Source: DASSWG01 sp035704905
Lineage (GTDB): Bacteria > Bacteroidota > Bacteroidia > Flavobacteriales > Flavobacteriaceae
Reading direction: 5' to 3'
Assembly: GCA_035704905.1 (NCBI GenBank)
Contig: DASSWN010000029.1
Coordinates: forward strand, 1 to 6,222
DNA: 6,222 nucleotides
Under the pieces are notes generated by a model. The model was not told the origin of the DNA. It ran no database searches and saw only the letters and a list, made by a program, of their open reading frames with translations. The translations under genes and the position numbers were made by a program. This document shows positions 1 to 6,059 of this stretch, in pieces. Numbering within the stretch: the stretch's first letter is position 1; each line of letters begins with the position of its first letter.

Positions 1-1347
1 CCGAACACTTTCGCCGATCCAACATCCGATTTGGATCGTTTGGCCCGCTTTTCCACTATTGAAAATATCGGATTTTTGGGGCGCTCTGGCATTATAATTG
101 GCCGCAGCTTGGTTGGCATGTTTTTTCAATGAAGGATCGACCCTTCCGGCACGTTCTGCATAATCTGCGGCCAACCAATATACCACACGTTTTTCAAATG
201 TTGTGTTTCCGCAATTGTTAGCACTTTGCTCATACATACTTGCAATTTGCAAATAAGCTTCACCCATAGATGGTTTTGCTTGCAATGCTTTTCTGTAAAA
301 ATTCCGCGCCGTACTGAAGCTTCCACTTTTTTTATAACTGTTCGCAATCACATAATAAACCCGTGCTTTATCGGAAGGATTTTTTTCCAACTGGGCCGAT
401 TCTTCATAATATTTCAAAGCTTTGGATGCATTTCCGTTGTTTTCCGCAAGTTTACCCAAATAGAAAGCTGATTTTGCAGAAGGGTTCAAAGCATGTTGCG
501 CTTGCACCAATTTCACGAACAGAGATGAATCGGTACAATCTTTTGCGTTCAATCTGGCACTGGCAATCTGCAACCACTCGATGTCGTTCTTTTTTTCATC
601 GAATTGTTTCTCGAACAACGGAATCAAGTTTTCACAATCGGCGCGTTGTCCCAATTTCGCATTGATGCTTTCTTTAATAATAGTATAGTTCTTCAAATAA
701 ATTTCGGAATTACTCAAGATGGTTTGTTCTCTGCTGGTCAATTCTTGTTGAGCATCCTGCTTTTCCATCAACGGTGCAGCCAGTTCAGCTTTGGCATTTT
801 CCAAGGTTTCGATTTTTGCCATTACCTCGTCATATTTTTTGAAAACCTCCTGCAAATCCTTTTTGCCCGCATCGTGAAGATCAACCAAAAGGGAAAAATA
901 AGCATATAAACTTTTTGGGCTTTCAAAAGTATCTTGGTCGGTGGTCCATGCTTTCTCGAAAGCAGCATATTGCTCTTCAGGAGTTCCGATGCCATAGTCG
1001 TACATAACCTGAGCGATCATGGCCAATGTTTCACCTTTCTTGGTTTTTTCGGGGAAATATTGCAACCGCATTCTGTAGTTTTCAATCAGTGCTTGGGCAG
1101 TTTCTTTTTTCATACCTTCCTGGCAATCTTCCAAGAAATCCTTGTACATCATGGCCCCATATTGATAAATGGCCAAACTGGAAGAAGGACAGTCGCGTAT
1201 GAGTTTTTCGTATAAAGGTTTTGCTTCTTCCCAGTTCTTTATCTGCGCTTTTCCGGCAAAAAGAGATAGGGCTGTGTTGCAATCTTGCGCGAACATACCA
1301 CTCGCCAACATCAAAGCCGATAAAAATAAGATGAATTTGGTTTTCAT
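1..1347 (-). CDS. Secreted tetratricopeptide-repeat protein, C-terminus beyond left edge
   Basis: An open frame of 449 codons runs from ATG at 1347 to the left edge without a stop, so the extreme C-terminus is missing. Residues 1-20 (MKTKFILFLSALMLASGMFA) look like a signal peptide cleaved before QDC. The protein should therefore be periplasmic or envelope-associated; the Cys at 23 is not in a convincing lipobox. TPR-like helix pairs are visible near residues 26-60 (W39, A42, Y46, P54), 291-323 (AFYLGKLAENNGNASKALKYYEESAQLEKNP) and 326-359 (YYVIANSYKKSGSFSTARNFYRKAL), with a further partial unit from 360. Residues about 165-210 are charged and Glu/Lys/Gln rich, possibly a coiled coil. The last visible residues, GCWIGESVR, resemble the tail of flavobacterial TPR proteins, so little is probably missing (from memory). 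TPRs mediate protein-protein contacts; the partner is unknown. It lies 22 bases after the barrel gene and is probably co-transcribed with it. Confidence 0.87.
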   Translation of the reverse strand, partial: MKTKFILFLSALMLASGMFAQDCNTALSLFAGKAQIKNWEEAKPLYEKLIRDCPSSSLAIYQYGAMMYKDFLEDCQEGMKKETAQALIENYRMRLQYFPEKTKKGETLAMIAQVMYDYGIGTPEEQYAAFEKAWTTDQDTFESPKSLYAYFSLLVDLHDAGKKDLQEVFKKYDEVMAKIETLENAKAELAAPLMEKQDAQQELTSREQTILSNSEIYLKNYTIIKESINAKLGQRADCENLIPLFEKQFDEKKNDIEWLQIASARLNAKDCTDSSLFVKLVQAQHALNPSAKSAFYLGKLAENNGNASKALKYYEESAQLEKNPSDKARVYYVIANSYKKSGSFSTARNFYRKALQAKPSMGEAYLQIASMYEQSANNCGNTTFEKRVVYWLAADYAERAGRVDPSLKKHANQAAANYNARAPQKSDIFNSGKAGQTIQIGCWIGESVR

Positions 1348-1369
1348 GATTTCTACTATTAAAAACTAA

Positions 1370-2617
1370 TTAATTATATTTCGATTTTTGGAACCAAAGG
1401 TCATTCAGTGACAAACTAATAAATATATTATAAAAAGTTTCTTTCACCAGACCGGCAGCCGTTGTTCCGCGCTGTCCATATTCAAATCCTATATTTAAGT
1501 TGGACAACATTTTGCCTGCTGGTAGTCCTACTCCAAAAGATATGCCAAACTCGTCGATGCCTTCATTGTTGATGTTCAGGCCGGTTTCTTCATATCTGAA
1601 TCCGCCTCGATAAACGATACGGTTAAAATAATTGGTGATGTCGTTGTACTTCGGAATATAAAATCCGCCCAGCGCGAAATTGGAAGCCGAACTATATTCC
1701 ACTCCCGAAACATCGAAAGAACGATTGGAAAAGCTGCTGGAAGCCCTTGAACCATATTCCAAACCGGCAAACCAATTGTTGGGTTTGCCAATTCCGGCAC
1801 CCAAAGTGAAATGTGTTGGAAGTGTTAATTTGGAATCTTCCACATCGAACCTTCGCAGATCGGAGATCAATTCTTCACTGCCGTTCCGCAAAATTACGGT
1901 TGCCACTTGACGCTGATTTTCCGAGGAAATTTTGGTCGATGGGCTAAAATCTGCAGAACCGGTTATTTGTAAGTTTTCGGAAATCATGCGTTGATATTGT
2001 GCGCCAAATTTAAAATCGAACCCGCTTAAATGGGAACGGTTTATTTCCCGGGTTCCAAATTGAATTTGGTCTTGAAAAAACAAACTTTTGTTTTGAATAT
2101 TTCCAAATTTATAATTGGCACTTGCCCCAATTCTTAAATATTCATTGAAGCGATAGCCTACCGAAAGAAAAACCCTGTTCAAACCGCCATTTCCCGAAAA
2201 TTTGCTGGTTAAATCTTCCTCTATCCGCTGAAGCTCGTAGCCAACAGAAGTCGCAGGTGCCAAGCCAAAACCAAAACCTAATTTCCCAGCCGGAAATCCT
2301 ACCGCCAAATAATCCATAAGGTTGGAATTGGTGGTTTTCTCTTCGCCGGCATAGCTTTCTAAATTAATCGCAGAATGGCTTCCACCAATAGCATAGGTCG
2401 TAAGCCTCAAAGCCGCATAACCTGCCGGGTTTTGTAAATTTAAATGAATGCTATCGGAAAAAACGCTCAAACCACCCATTGATCGGCTCTCTACCGTGCC
2501 CATGGGTTTTGAAAGACCGATTCCAAAAAAAGAATAAGGAGAAGGGGAACCTTGCTGGGCGTTAACTGCAAACACCATTAAGAACAATGCTATAACTAAG
2601 GGAAACCGTTTGATCAT
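1370..2617 (-). CDS. Outer-membrane beta-barrel protein, OMPP1/FadL-like
   Basis: The product is 415 residues. A Sec signal peptide covers residues 1-20 (K3/R4, hydrophobic core, AVNA before Q21). The mature protein starts QQGSPSPYSFFGIG and continues with MGG and NPAGYA-type turns near residues 47-67, which resemble the N-terminal region of OMPP1/FadL-like barrels. Many alternating amphipathic segments follow (for example FLSVGYRF, LRIGASANYKFG, NFALGGFYI, GGFRYEETG, FGISFGVGLPAG, LNIGFEYGQRG), and an aromatic-rich C-terminal strand ends NIFISLSLNDLWF. It is expected to sit in the outer membrane. Transport of hydrophobic compounds is known for true FadL proteins, but nothing here shows a substrate. 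The ATG overlaps the coaX stop in the tetranucleotide ATGA, which favours translational coupling, and the TPR gene follows after 22 bases. The barrel assignment is strong; the family name is less certain and the function is unknown. Confidence 0.85.
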   Translation of the reverse strand: MIKRFPLVIALFLMVFAVNAQQGSPSPYSFFGIGLSKPMGTVESRSMGGLSVFSDSIHLNLQNPAGYAALRLTTYAIGGSHSAINLESYAGEEKTTNSNLMDYLAVGFPAGKLGFGFGLAPATSVGYELQRIEEDLTSKFSGNGGLNRVFLSVGYRFNEYLRIGASANYKFGNIQNKSLFFQDQIQFGTREINRSHLSGFDFKFGAQYQRMISENLQITGSADFSPSTKISSENQRQVATVILRNGSEELISDLRRFDVEDSKLTLPTHFTLGAGIGKPNNWFAGLEYGSRASSSFSNRSFDVSGVEYSSASNFALGGFYIPKYNDITNYFNRIVYRGGFRYEETGLNINNEGIDEFGISFGVGLPAGKMLSNLNIGFEYGQRGTTAAGLVKETFYNIFISLSLNDLWFQKSKYN

Positions 2618-3345
2618 TGAGTTTGGTTAAATTCTAAAATGGCGTTCAAGCCTTCCAAAAGGAAATTAGAGGGCGCAAAGATGCTATTTTTTATGGTTTT
2701 AGACAACAATTGCCGATCGCCACCGGTTAAAATAACTGTTAAATTTTCAAAATCCTTTCTATAAAGTGCGATAAATCCATCAATTTCCAAAGAAGCACCC
2801 AGAACCGCACCGCTGCGAAGCGATTTCTCTGTGCTTGTTCCAATATACACTGATTCACCAACCGCTTCTACTAACGGTAATTTTTCAGTAAACGTATGAA
2901 CGGCCCTCAAACGCATGTGAATCCCAGGGGAAATAGCCCCACCGAGATATTCGCCATTTTTGTTCAAAAAATCGTAGGTTATGCACGTTCCCGCATCAAT
3001 AACCAAGACATTTTTTTTTGGAAAATGAAGCTGTGCCGCAGCGACCAAAGCGATTCGATCTGCGCCCAGAGTTGATTTTGTTTCGTAGGAATTTTTAAAG
3101 GGTAGACCCAAATCGTTCGGAAAATAGATCGTTCGGAAATTGGTGTCCAAAAATTTTTGCCATTCATTTTCCATTTTTCCGACGTGGGAAACCAATAATG
3201 CTTTGATTTTAGGAAAATCGGATTTTATTTTATTCAAAGAAGGAATAAAGTCGTTCCTTCCGATCAAACCTTGCTGCATTATTTTTCCCGATTGAAAAAC
3301 AGCTAGTTTAATCCGGGAATTTCCGATATCGATCACTAAGTTCAT
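2614..3345 (-). CDS. coaX: Type III pantothenate kinase (CoaX)
   Basis: CoaX phosphorylates pantothenate with ATP in the cytoplasm, the first step of coenzyme A synthesis. Known enzymes of this family need a monovalent cation and resist CoA feedback. The 243-residue product is of normal length and has the ASKHA-fold signatures in order: N-terminal phosphate loop DIGNSRIK (6-13), KSTLGADRIALVAA (90-103, pantothenate and catalytic region), second phosphate motif VIDAGTCITYDF (115-126), GGAISPGIHMRLRA (135-148), GTSTEKSLRSGAVLG (169-183) and adenosine motif LTGGD (206-210). I start at ATG 3345 rather than the upstream GTG at 3363. MNLVIDIGNS is the usual CoaX N-terminus, and the GTG touches an exact Bacteroidota -7 box (3363-3370), so it would not be in the transcript. 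Its stop overlaps the barrel gene start. The family assignment is secure, and every motif is intact. Confidence 0.96.
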   Translation of the reverse strand: MNLVIDIGNSRIKLAVFQSGKIMQQGLIGRNDFIPSLNKIKSDFPKIKALLVSHVGKMENEWQKFLDTNFRTIYFPNDLGLPFKNSYETKSTLGADRIALVAAAQLHFPKKNVLVIDAGTCITYDFLNKNGEYLGGAISPGIHMRLRAVHTFTEKLPLVEAVGESVYIGTSTEKSLRSGAVLGASLEIDGFIALYRKDFENLTVILTGGDRQLLSKTIKNSIFAPSNFLLEGLNAILEFNQTQ

Positions 3346-3362
3346 TCCGATTATAAAAGCCA

Positions 3363-3370
3363 CAAATTTA
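3363..3370 (-). promoter_or_regulatory. Candidate -7 box of the coaX operon promoter
   Basis: Read on the minus strand this is TAAATTTG, an exact match to the Bacteroidota -7 consensus TAnnTTTG. No clear TTTG -33 element lies about 20 bases upstream; the region there is only A/T rich. Transcription would begin a few bases downstream, near 3356-3358, leaving a leader of about 12 bases before the ATG at 3345. It would drive coaX, the barrel gene and the TPR gene. Confidence 0.5.
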
Positions 3371-3396
3371 CGAAAAGAGTTTTTCTTAAAAATTAT

Positions 3397-3428
3397 TTTG
3401 TGCTTTAATAAAATTGCCCCTATATTTG
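3397..3428 (+). promoter_or_regulatory. Promoter of tRNA-Phe (Bacteroidota type)
   Basis: TTTG at 3397-3400 is followed after 20 bases by TATATTTG at 3421-3428. Both match the -33/-7 consensus of the Bacteroidota primary sigma factor (TTTG and TAnnTTTG) with near-ideal spacing. The expected start of transcription is around 3433-3436, just before the tRNA 5' end at 3442. The promoter is divergent to the candidate coaX promoter, and the two share the 96-base gap. Confidence 0.72.
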
Positions 3429-3441
3429 CCCCTCCTAATTT

Positions 3442-3514
3442 GGCGCTTTAGCTCAGTTGGTAGAGCAAAGGACTGAAAATCCTTGTGTCCCTGGTTCGAT
3501 TCCTGGAGGCGCCA
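3442..3514 (+). tRNA. tRNA-Phe, anticodon GAA
   Basis: This is a 73-base cloverleaf. The acceptor stem GGCGCTT pairs with AGGCGCC, with one T-G pair. The D arm is GCTC-AGTTGGTA-GAGC, and the anticodon stem is AAGGA/TCCTT around the loop CTGAAAA. The variable loop is five bases, and the T arm is CCTGG-TTCGATT-CCTGG with discriminator A. The anticodon GAA (3475-3477) reads UUC/UUU. The 3' end is not followed by CCA (the next bases are CAG), so the CCA would be added by tRNA nucleotidyltransferase. No second tRNA follows; it appears to be a single-gene unit with its own promoter and terminator. Confidence 0.98.
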
Positions 3515-3516
3515 CA

Positions 3517-3555
3517 GAAAAACCCTCGTAACTTCGTTGTTTTCGAGGGTTTTTC
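3517..3555 (+). terminator. Rho-independent terminator of tRNA-Phe
   Basis: A perfect 12-bp inverted repeat has arms GAAAAACCCTCG (3517-3528) and CGAGGGTTTTTC (3544-3555) separated by a 15-base loop. The distal arm holds a run of five T, followed by CATTTT. The inner loop can add a short AAC/GTT pairing. It starts three bases after the tRNA 3' end and so fits termination of the tRNA transcript and separation from the nuclease gene at 3616. Confidence 0.85.
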
Positions 3556-3581
3556 ATTTTAAAGATTTCCTTCAAAAAAAT

Positions 3582-3589
3582 TATATTCG
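3582..3589 (+). promoter_or_regulatory. Weak candidate -7 box for the nuclease gene
   Basis: TATATTCG differs from TAnnTTTG at one position and lies 26 bases before the ATG at 3616. The T run at 3557-3560, about 21 bases upstream, is a poor -33 element and overlaps the end of the tRNA terminator region. The gene needs its own promoter because it follows a terminator, but this exact site is tentative. Confidence 0.35.
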
Positions 3590-3615
3590 CTTTTCGAACC
3601 GTTATTTTTTAATAT

Positions 3616-4452
3616 ATGAGATTCAGGCTTTCCAAAATTCATCTGTTGATTCTCTTTTTAGTATGGAGCGGAACGGTTTTTCCCCAGCTAAAAATCGCTT
3701 CTTGGAACCTGCAAAATTTCGGAAAAACAAAATCGGAACAAGAGCTGAATTTTATCGCCAATACCATAAAGGACTTTGATGTTGTTGGCCTTCAAGAAGT
3801 CGTGGCCGGAAATGGCGGTTCACAGGCGGTTGCGAAACTCGCACAAATGCTGAACCGAAAAGGGTTCAAATGGGAATACAGTATCAGCGATGCCACGGAA
3901 AGTTCGCCGCATTCTTCCGAGCGCTATGCTTTTCTTTGGAAAACATCAAGGGTGAAAAGTTTAAGCAGCGGCTGGTTGGATGAAAATTTTCAGTATAAAA
4001 TAGAACGCGAACCTTATTTCATGTCCTTCGTTTATGAAAAAAATGAAATTACATTGGTGAATTTTCACGCCATTCCAAAAAAGAAACAACCCGAAACCGA
4101 GATCAAATATTTCAAATTCCTACCAGGTTTATATCGAACCGAAAATTTGATTTTTATGGGCGACTTCAATATTCCGCAAAGCCATACTGTATTTTTCCCC
4201 CTGAAAAAAATGGGTTATGAACCGGTTTTAAAAAACCAAAAAACCACAATGAAAATGAAATGCGTGCAGGGCGAATGTTTGGCTTCGGAATATGACAATA
4301 TATTTTACAATGTGGCAAATTTAAAATTGAAAACTTCGGGAATTGTTCGTTTTTATGTGGCCTTTCCGGATATGGTGGATGCAAGAAGAATTTCCGACCA
4401 CATTCCGATTTGGGCGGAATTTGTTTTTAATGAAGAAAAAAAACCTGAGTAA
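3616..4452 (+). CDS. Secreted DNase I-like endonuclease (EEP superfamily)
   Basis: The 278-residue product has a signal peptide (residues 1-23, RFRLSK then LLILFLVWSGTVFP), so it acts in the periplasm or outside the cell. The endonuclease/exonuclease/phosphatase fold is clear, and the residues match the bovine DNase I catalytic set in order: N31 in SWNLQNFG, E61 in LQEV, E102 in ERYAFLW, R131 in REPY, H151 in NFHAIP, D183 and N185 in GDFN, D227 in YDNI, and D261/H262 in SDHIPI. This pattern (ERY, REP, YD) points to the DNase I subgroup rather than AP endonucleases or phosphatases, so metal-dependent DNA cleavage is likely. Scavenging of extracellular DNA is plausible but inferred. The only cysteines are 216 and 221. 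The AT-rich leader has no Shine-Dalgarno sequence. It is a single gene between a tRNA terminator and a convergent kinase gene. Confidence 0.9.
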   Translation: MRFRLSKIHLLILFLVWSGTVFPQLKIASWNLQNFGKTKSEQELNFIANTIKDFDVVGLQEVVAGNGGSQAVAKLAQMLNRKGFKWEYSISDATESSPHSSERYAFLWKTSRVKSLSSGWLDENFQYKIEREPYFMSFVYEKNEITLVNFHAIPKKKQPETEIKYFKFLPGLYRTENLIFMGDFNIPQSHTVFFPLKKMGYEPVLKNQKTTMKMKCVQGECLASEYDNIFYNVANLKLKTSGIVRFYVAFPDMVDARRISDHIPIWAEFVFNEEKKPE

Positions 4453-4478
4453 TTATGAAGATCTTTTCAGAAACGAAT

Positions 4479-4507
4479 CCCTTTCAGGGTTTTGAACCCT
4501 GAAAGGG
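4479..4507. terminator. Perfect inverted repeat between convergent genes, possible bidirectional terminator
   Basis: Arms CCCTTTCAGGGTT (4479-4491) and AACCCTGAAAGGG (4495-4507) form a 13-bp perfect stem with a three-base loop. It lies between the nuclease stop (4452) and the kinase stop (4521), where a two-way terminator is expected. Neither side has a real T run (TTGGAG on the plus strand, ATTCGTTTC on the minus strand), so termination would not be of the classical kind. Each arm is itself a small palindrome (CCCT-TTC-AGGG), and the unit may instead be a dispersed palindromic repeat. Confidence 0.6.
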
Positions 4508-4520
4508 TTGGAGCCACATG

Positions 4521-5570
4521 CTAAAGTCTATCTTTTTCCAGCGTAAACGAAAATTCGCTTCCCACCCCAAAATCGCTTTCCACATATAATTTTTCCCCGT
4601 GAGCTTCCAAAATATGCTTCACAATGGAAAGTCCCAGCCCCGAACCACCTTCTTTTCGGGACCCGCTTTTGTCAACTCGGTAAAAACGTTCGAACAGGCG
4701 TGGAATGTTTTGTTTTTGAATCCCTTCGCCATTATCGGTGATCCGAACAATCCATTTTTTATCGGTCAATTCTTCAATGCTCACTTCGGTGGTGCCGCCT
4801 TTTTTGCCATATTTAATGGAATTCACGACCAAATTGGTAATTACTTGTTGTATACGTTCTTCATCGGCATTTGCCACAATCGGTTTGTCGTACTGCCGAT
4901 CGAACGTCAGGGAAATATTTTTTTTGGAAGCTTTCATTTCCAATAAATCGAATGCATTGCCCACTATTTTTACTACATCGAAATTCGATTTGTGCAAAAC
5001 CAAATTTCCCGTTTCAAGTTTGGTGATCATTTCCAAATCTTGTACAATGTAAATCAACCGGTCCACCCCTTTGCTGGCCTGGTTCAAATATTTTTTCCGA
5101 ACCGCTTTGTCTTTGATCGCACCGTCCAACAAGGTAAGAATATACCCTTGTACCGTAAAAAGTGGCGTTCGCAATTCGTGGGAAACGTTCCCCATAAATT
5201 CTTTTCGGTAATTTTCGCGGGCTTTTAGCAATTCAATTTCCAACTTCCGCTCTTCAGCAAATTTTTCAACTTCTTTGGTCAACGTCGCCATATCGGTCGT
5301 AACCGGATTTTTCCGAAGCATAGACGAATCCAAAAGGGAAACATTGTCGTAAATCTCGCGAACGCGTTTATAAATAAAGTTTTCCGTACGAAATTGCACG
5401 ATTAGAAAAGAAATTCCAAAAGAAAGAAAAATGAAAACAAGGAGCGGAAAAACAGCAATCGCGCCCAATTGGAAATATTGATAGGCTGCTAAAATTGCCG
5501 TCAAAAACAAAGTACTATACGCCGCCGTTACCAACGCAAACCTATATGGTCGTTTGATCTGCTTCGTCAT
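4521..5570 (-). CDS. Membrane sensor histidine kinase, PhoR-like
   Basis: The 349-residue product has two membrane helices (about 11-32 and 37-59) joined by only a few residues, so there is no periplasmic sensor domain. A HAMP-like or coiled linker follows (about 60-120, RTENFIYKRVREIYDNVSLL and EVEKFAEERKLEIELLKARE). The kinase core is complete: H-box FMGNVSHELRTPLFTVQGY with phospho-acceptor H131, N-box NLVVNSIKYG (N250), G1 box DNGEGI (279-284), F-box PRLFERFYRVD (290-300) and G2 box GGSGLGLSIVKHI (308-320). It should autophosphorylate and pass phosphate to a response regulator; none is visible nearby in this window. The nearest upstream gene on the same strand is a PIN toxin, 54 bases away, and I see no convincing promoter in that gap, so read-through from upstream is possible. 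The signal is unknown. The family assignment is secure. Confidence 0.95.
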   Translation of the reverse strand: MTKQIKRPYRFALVTAAYSTLFLTAILAAYQYFQLGAIAVFPLLVFIFLSFGISFLIVQFRTENFIYKRVREIYDNVSLLDSSMLRKNPVTTDMATLTKEVEKFAEERKLEIELLKARENYRKEFMGNVSHELRTPLFTVQGYILTLLDGAIKDKAVRKKYLNQASKGVDRLIYIVQDLEMITKLETGNLVLHKSNFDVVKIVGNAFDLLEMKASKKNISLTFDRQYDKPIVANADEERIQQVITNLVVNSIKYGKKGGTTEVSIEELTDKKWIVRITDNGEGIQKQNIPRLFERFYRVDKSGSRKEGGSGLGLSIVKHILEAHGEKLYVESDFGVGSEFSFTLEKDRL

Positions 5571-5624
5571 TTTTTTTGGTTATTCGGGTTTCCTTGTTGG
5601 GTTTTCGCCAATACCGTTTTGCGG

Positions 5625-6059
5625 CTATGTGTCCAGTGGGCCACTGGCATTACTGGCTAAATATTCTTTTGTTGTTAAGACGGGTAACTTTGAATTTTTA
5701 AAATCTTTTTTGTTTCTGGTGATAATGATATCGACTTGATTTTCGATTGCGGAATAATATTGCAAGCCATCTTCAAAATCCGGAAAACTTTCATCGCTTA
5801 ATGCAAGTTCGGTTATTTTATCATCCAAATTTAAAATTTCAACAAGTACTTTGAATTTTCTTAAGATTTCCCGCGCTTCTTTTGCCGATTTTAGTTTTGT
5901 CAATATGTAATTTGTATTCGCGAACGTCAAGGATGAAATCGTTAAGTTCAGTTTCTTTTTATCCGCTTGAGAAAATAGGTTTGCGGCATCATCATAGAAA
6001 CCTTTTCTCTTGGATAATAAATCTATGACGATGTTTGTGTCAATCAAGATTCGTTTCAT
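5625..6059 (-). CDS. PIN-domain toxin, VapC-like ribonuclease
   Basis: The 144-residue product has the PIN fold signature: N-terminal ILIDTNIVIDLL with D7, SSLTFANTNYILTK (42-55) at the second conserved position where N48/N50 stand in place of the usual Glu, then DFEDGLQYYSAI with E96/D97 and IIITRNKKDF with D119. PIN proteins of this type are metal-dependent ribonucleases that usually act on tRNA or rRNA as toxins; the target here cannot be read from sequence. The layout resembles the Bacteroidota PIN_3-type group (from memory). The ATG overlaps the stop of the preceding antitoxin gene as ATGA, the typical arrangement for a type II toxin-antitoxin pair. The domain ends near PVLTTKEYL (126-134); the last ten residues, ASNASGPLDT, are an extra tail encoded over a near-perfect palindrome (5633-5647). 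Confidence 0.9.
   Translation of the reverse strand: MKRILIDTNIVIDLLSKRKGFYDDAANLFSQADKKKLNLTISSLTFANTNYILTKLKSAKEAREILRKFKVLVEILNLDDKITELALSDESFPDFEDGLQYYSAIENQVDIIITRNKKDFKNSKLPVLTTKEYLASNASGPLDT
5633..5647. repeat. Near-perfect palindrome in the toxin gene 3' end
   Basis: CCAGTGG-G-CCACTGG has two 7-base arms around one central base and ends six bases before the toxin stop codon on the minus strand. ACTGGC occurs at 5643-5648 and again nine bases on at 5652-5657. It may be an operator, part of a mobile palindromic repeat, or chance; nothing else in the window matches it. Confidence 0.5.

Noticed and set aside
934..1215. Plus-strand open frames within 226-1369
   Set aside because: They lie opposite the TPR gene, whose 449-codon frame has a signal peptide and repeat motifs; the plus-strand translations are low-complexity shadows with no recognisable domain.
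3346..3441. Possible riboswitch or leader RNA upstream of coaX
   Set aside because: The predicted leader is only about 12 bases, and the 96-base gap is accounted for by two divergent promoters.
3442..3555. tRNA-Phe 3' end as an integration site for a mobile element
   Set aside because: The tRNA is followed at once by its terminator; no integrase gene and no repeated copy of the tRNA 3' end are present in the window.
3483..3779. Plus-strand frame starting inside tRNA-Phe
   Set aside because: It begins within the tRNA, crosses the terminator, and overlaps the nuclease gene out of frame.
4599..5228. Overlapping plus-strand open frames opposite the kinase
   Set aside because: The minus-strand frame carries all kinase motifs; these antisense frames are rich in Phe/Asn/Ile and have no start context or domain.
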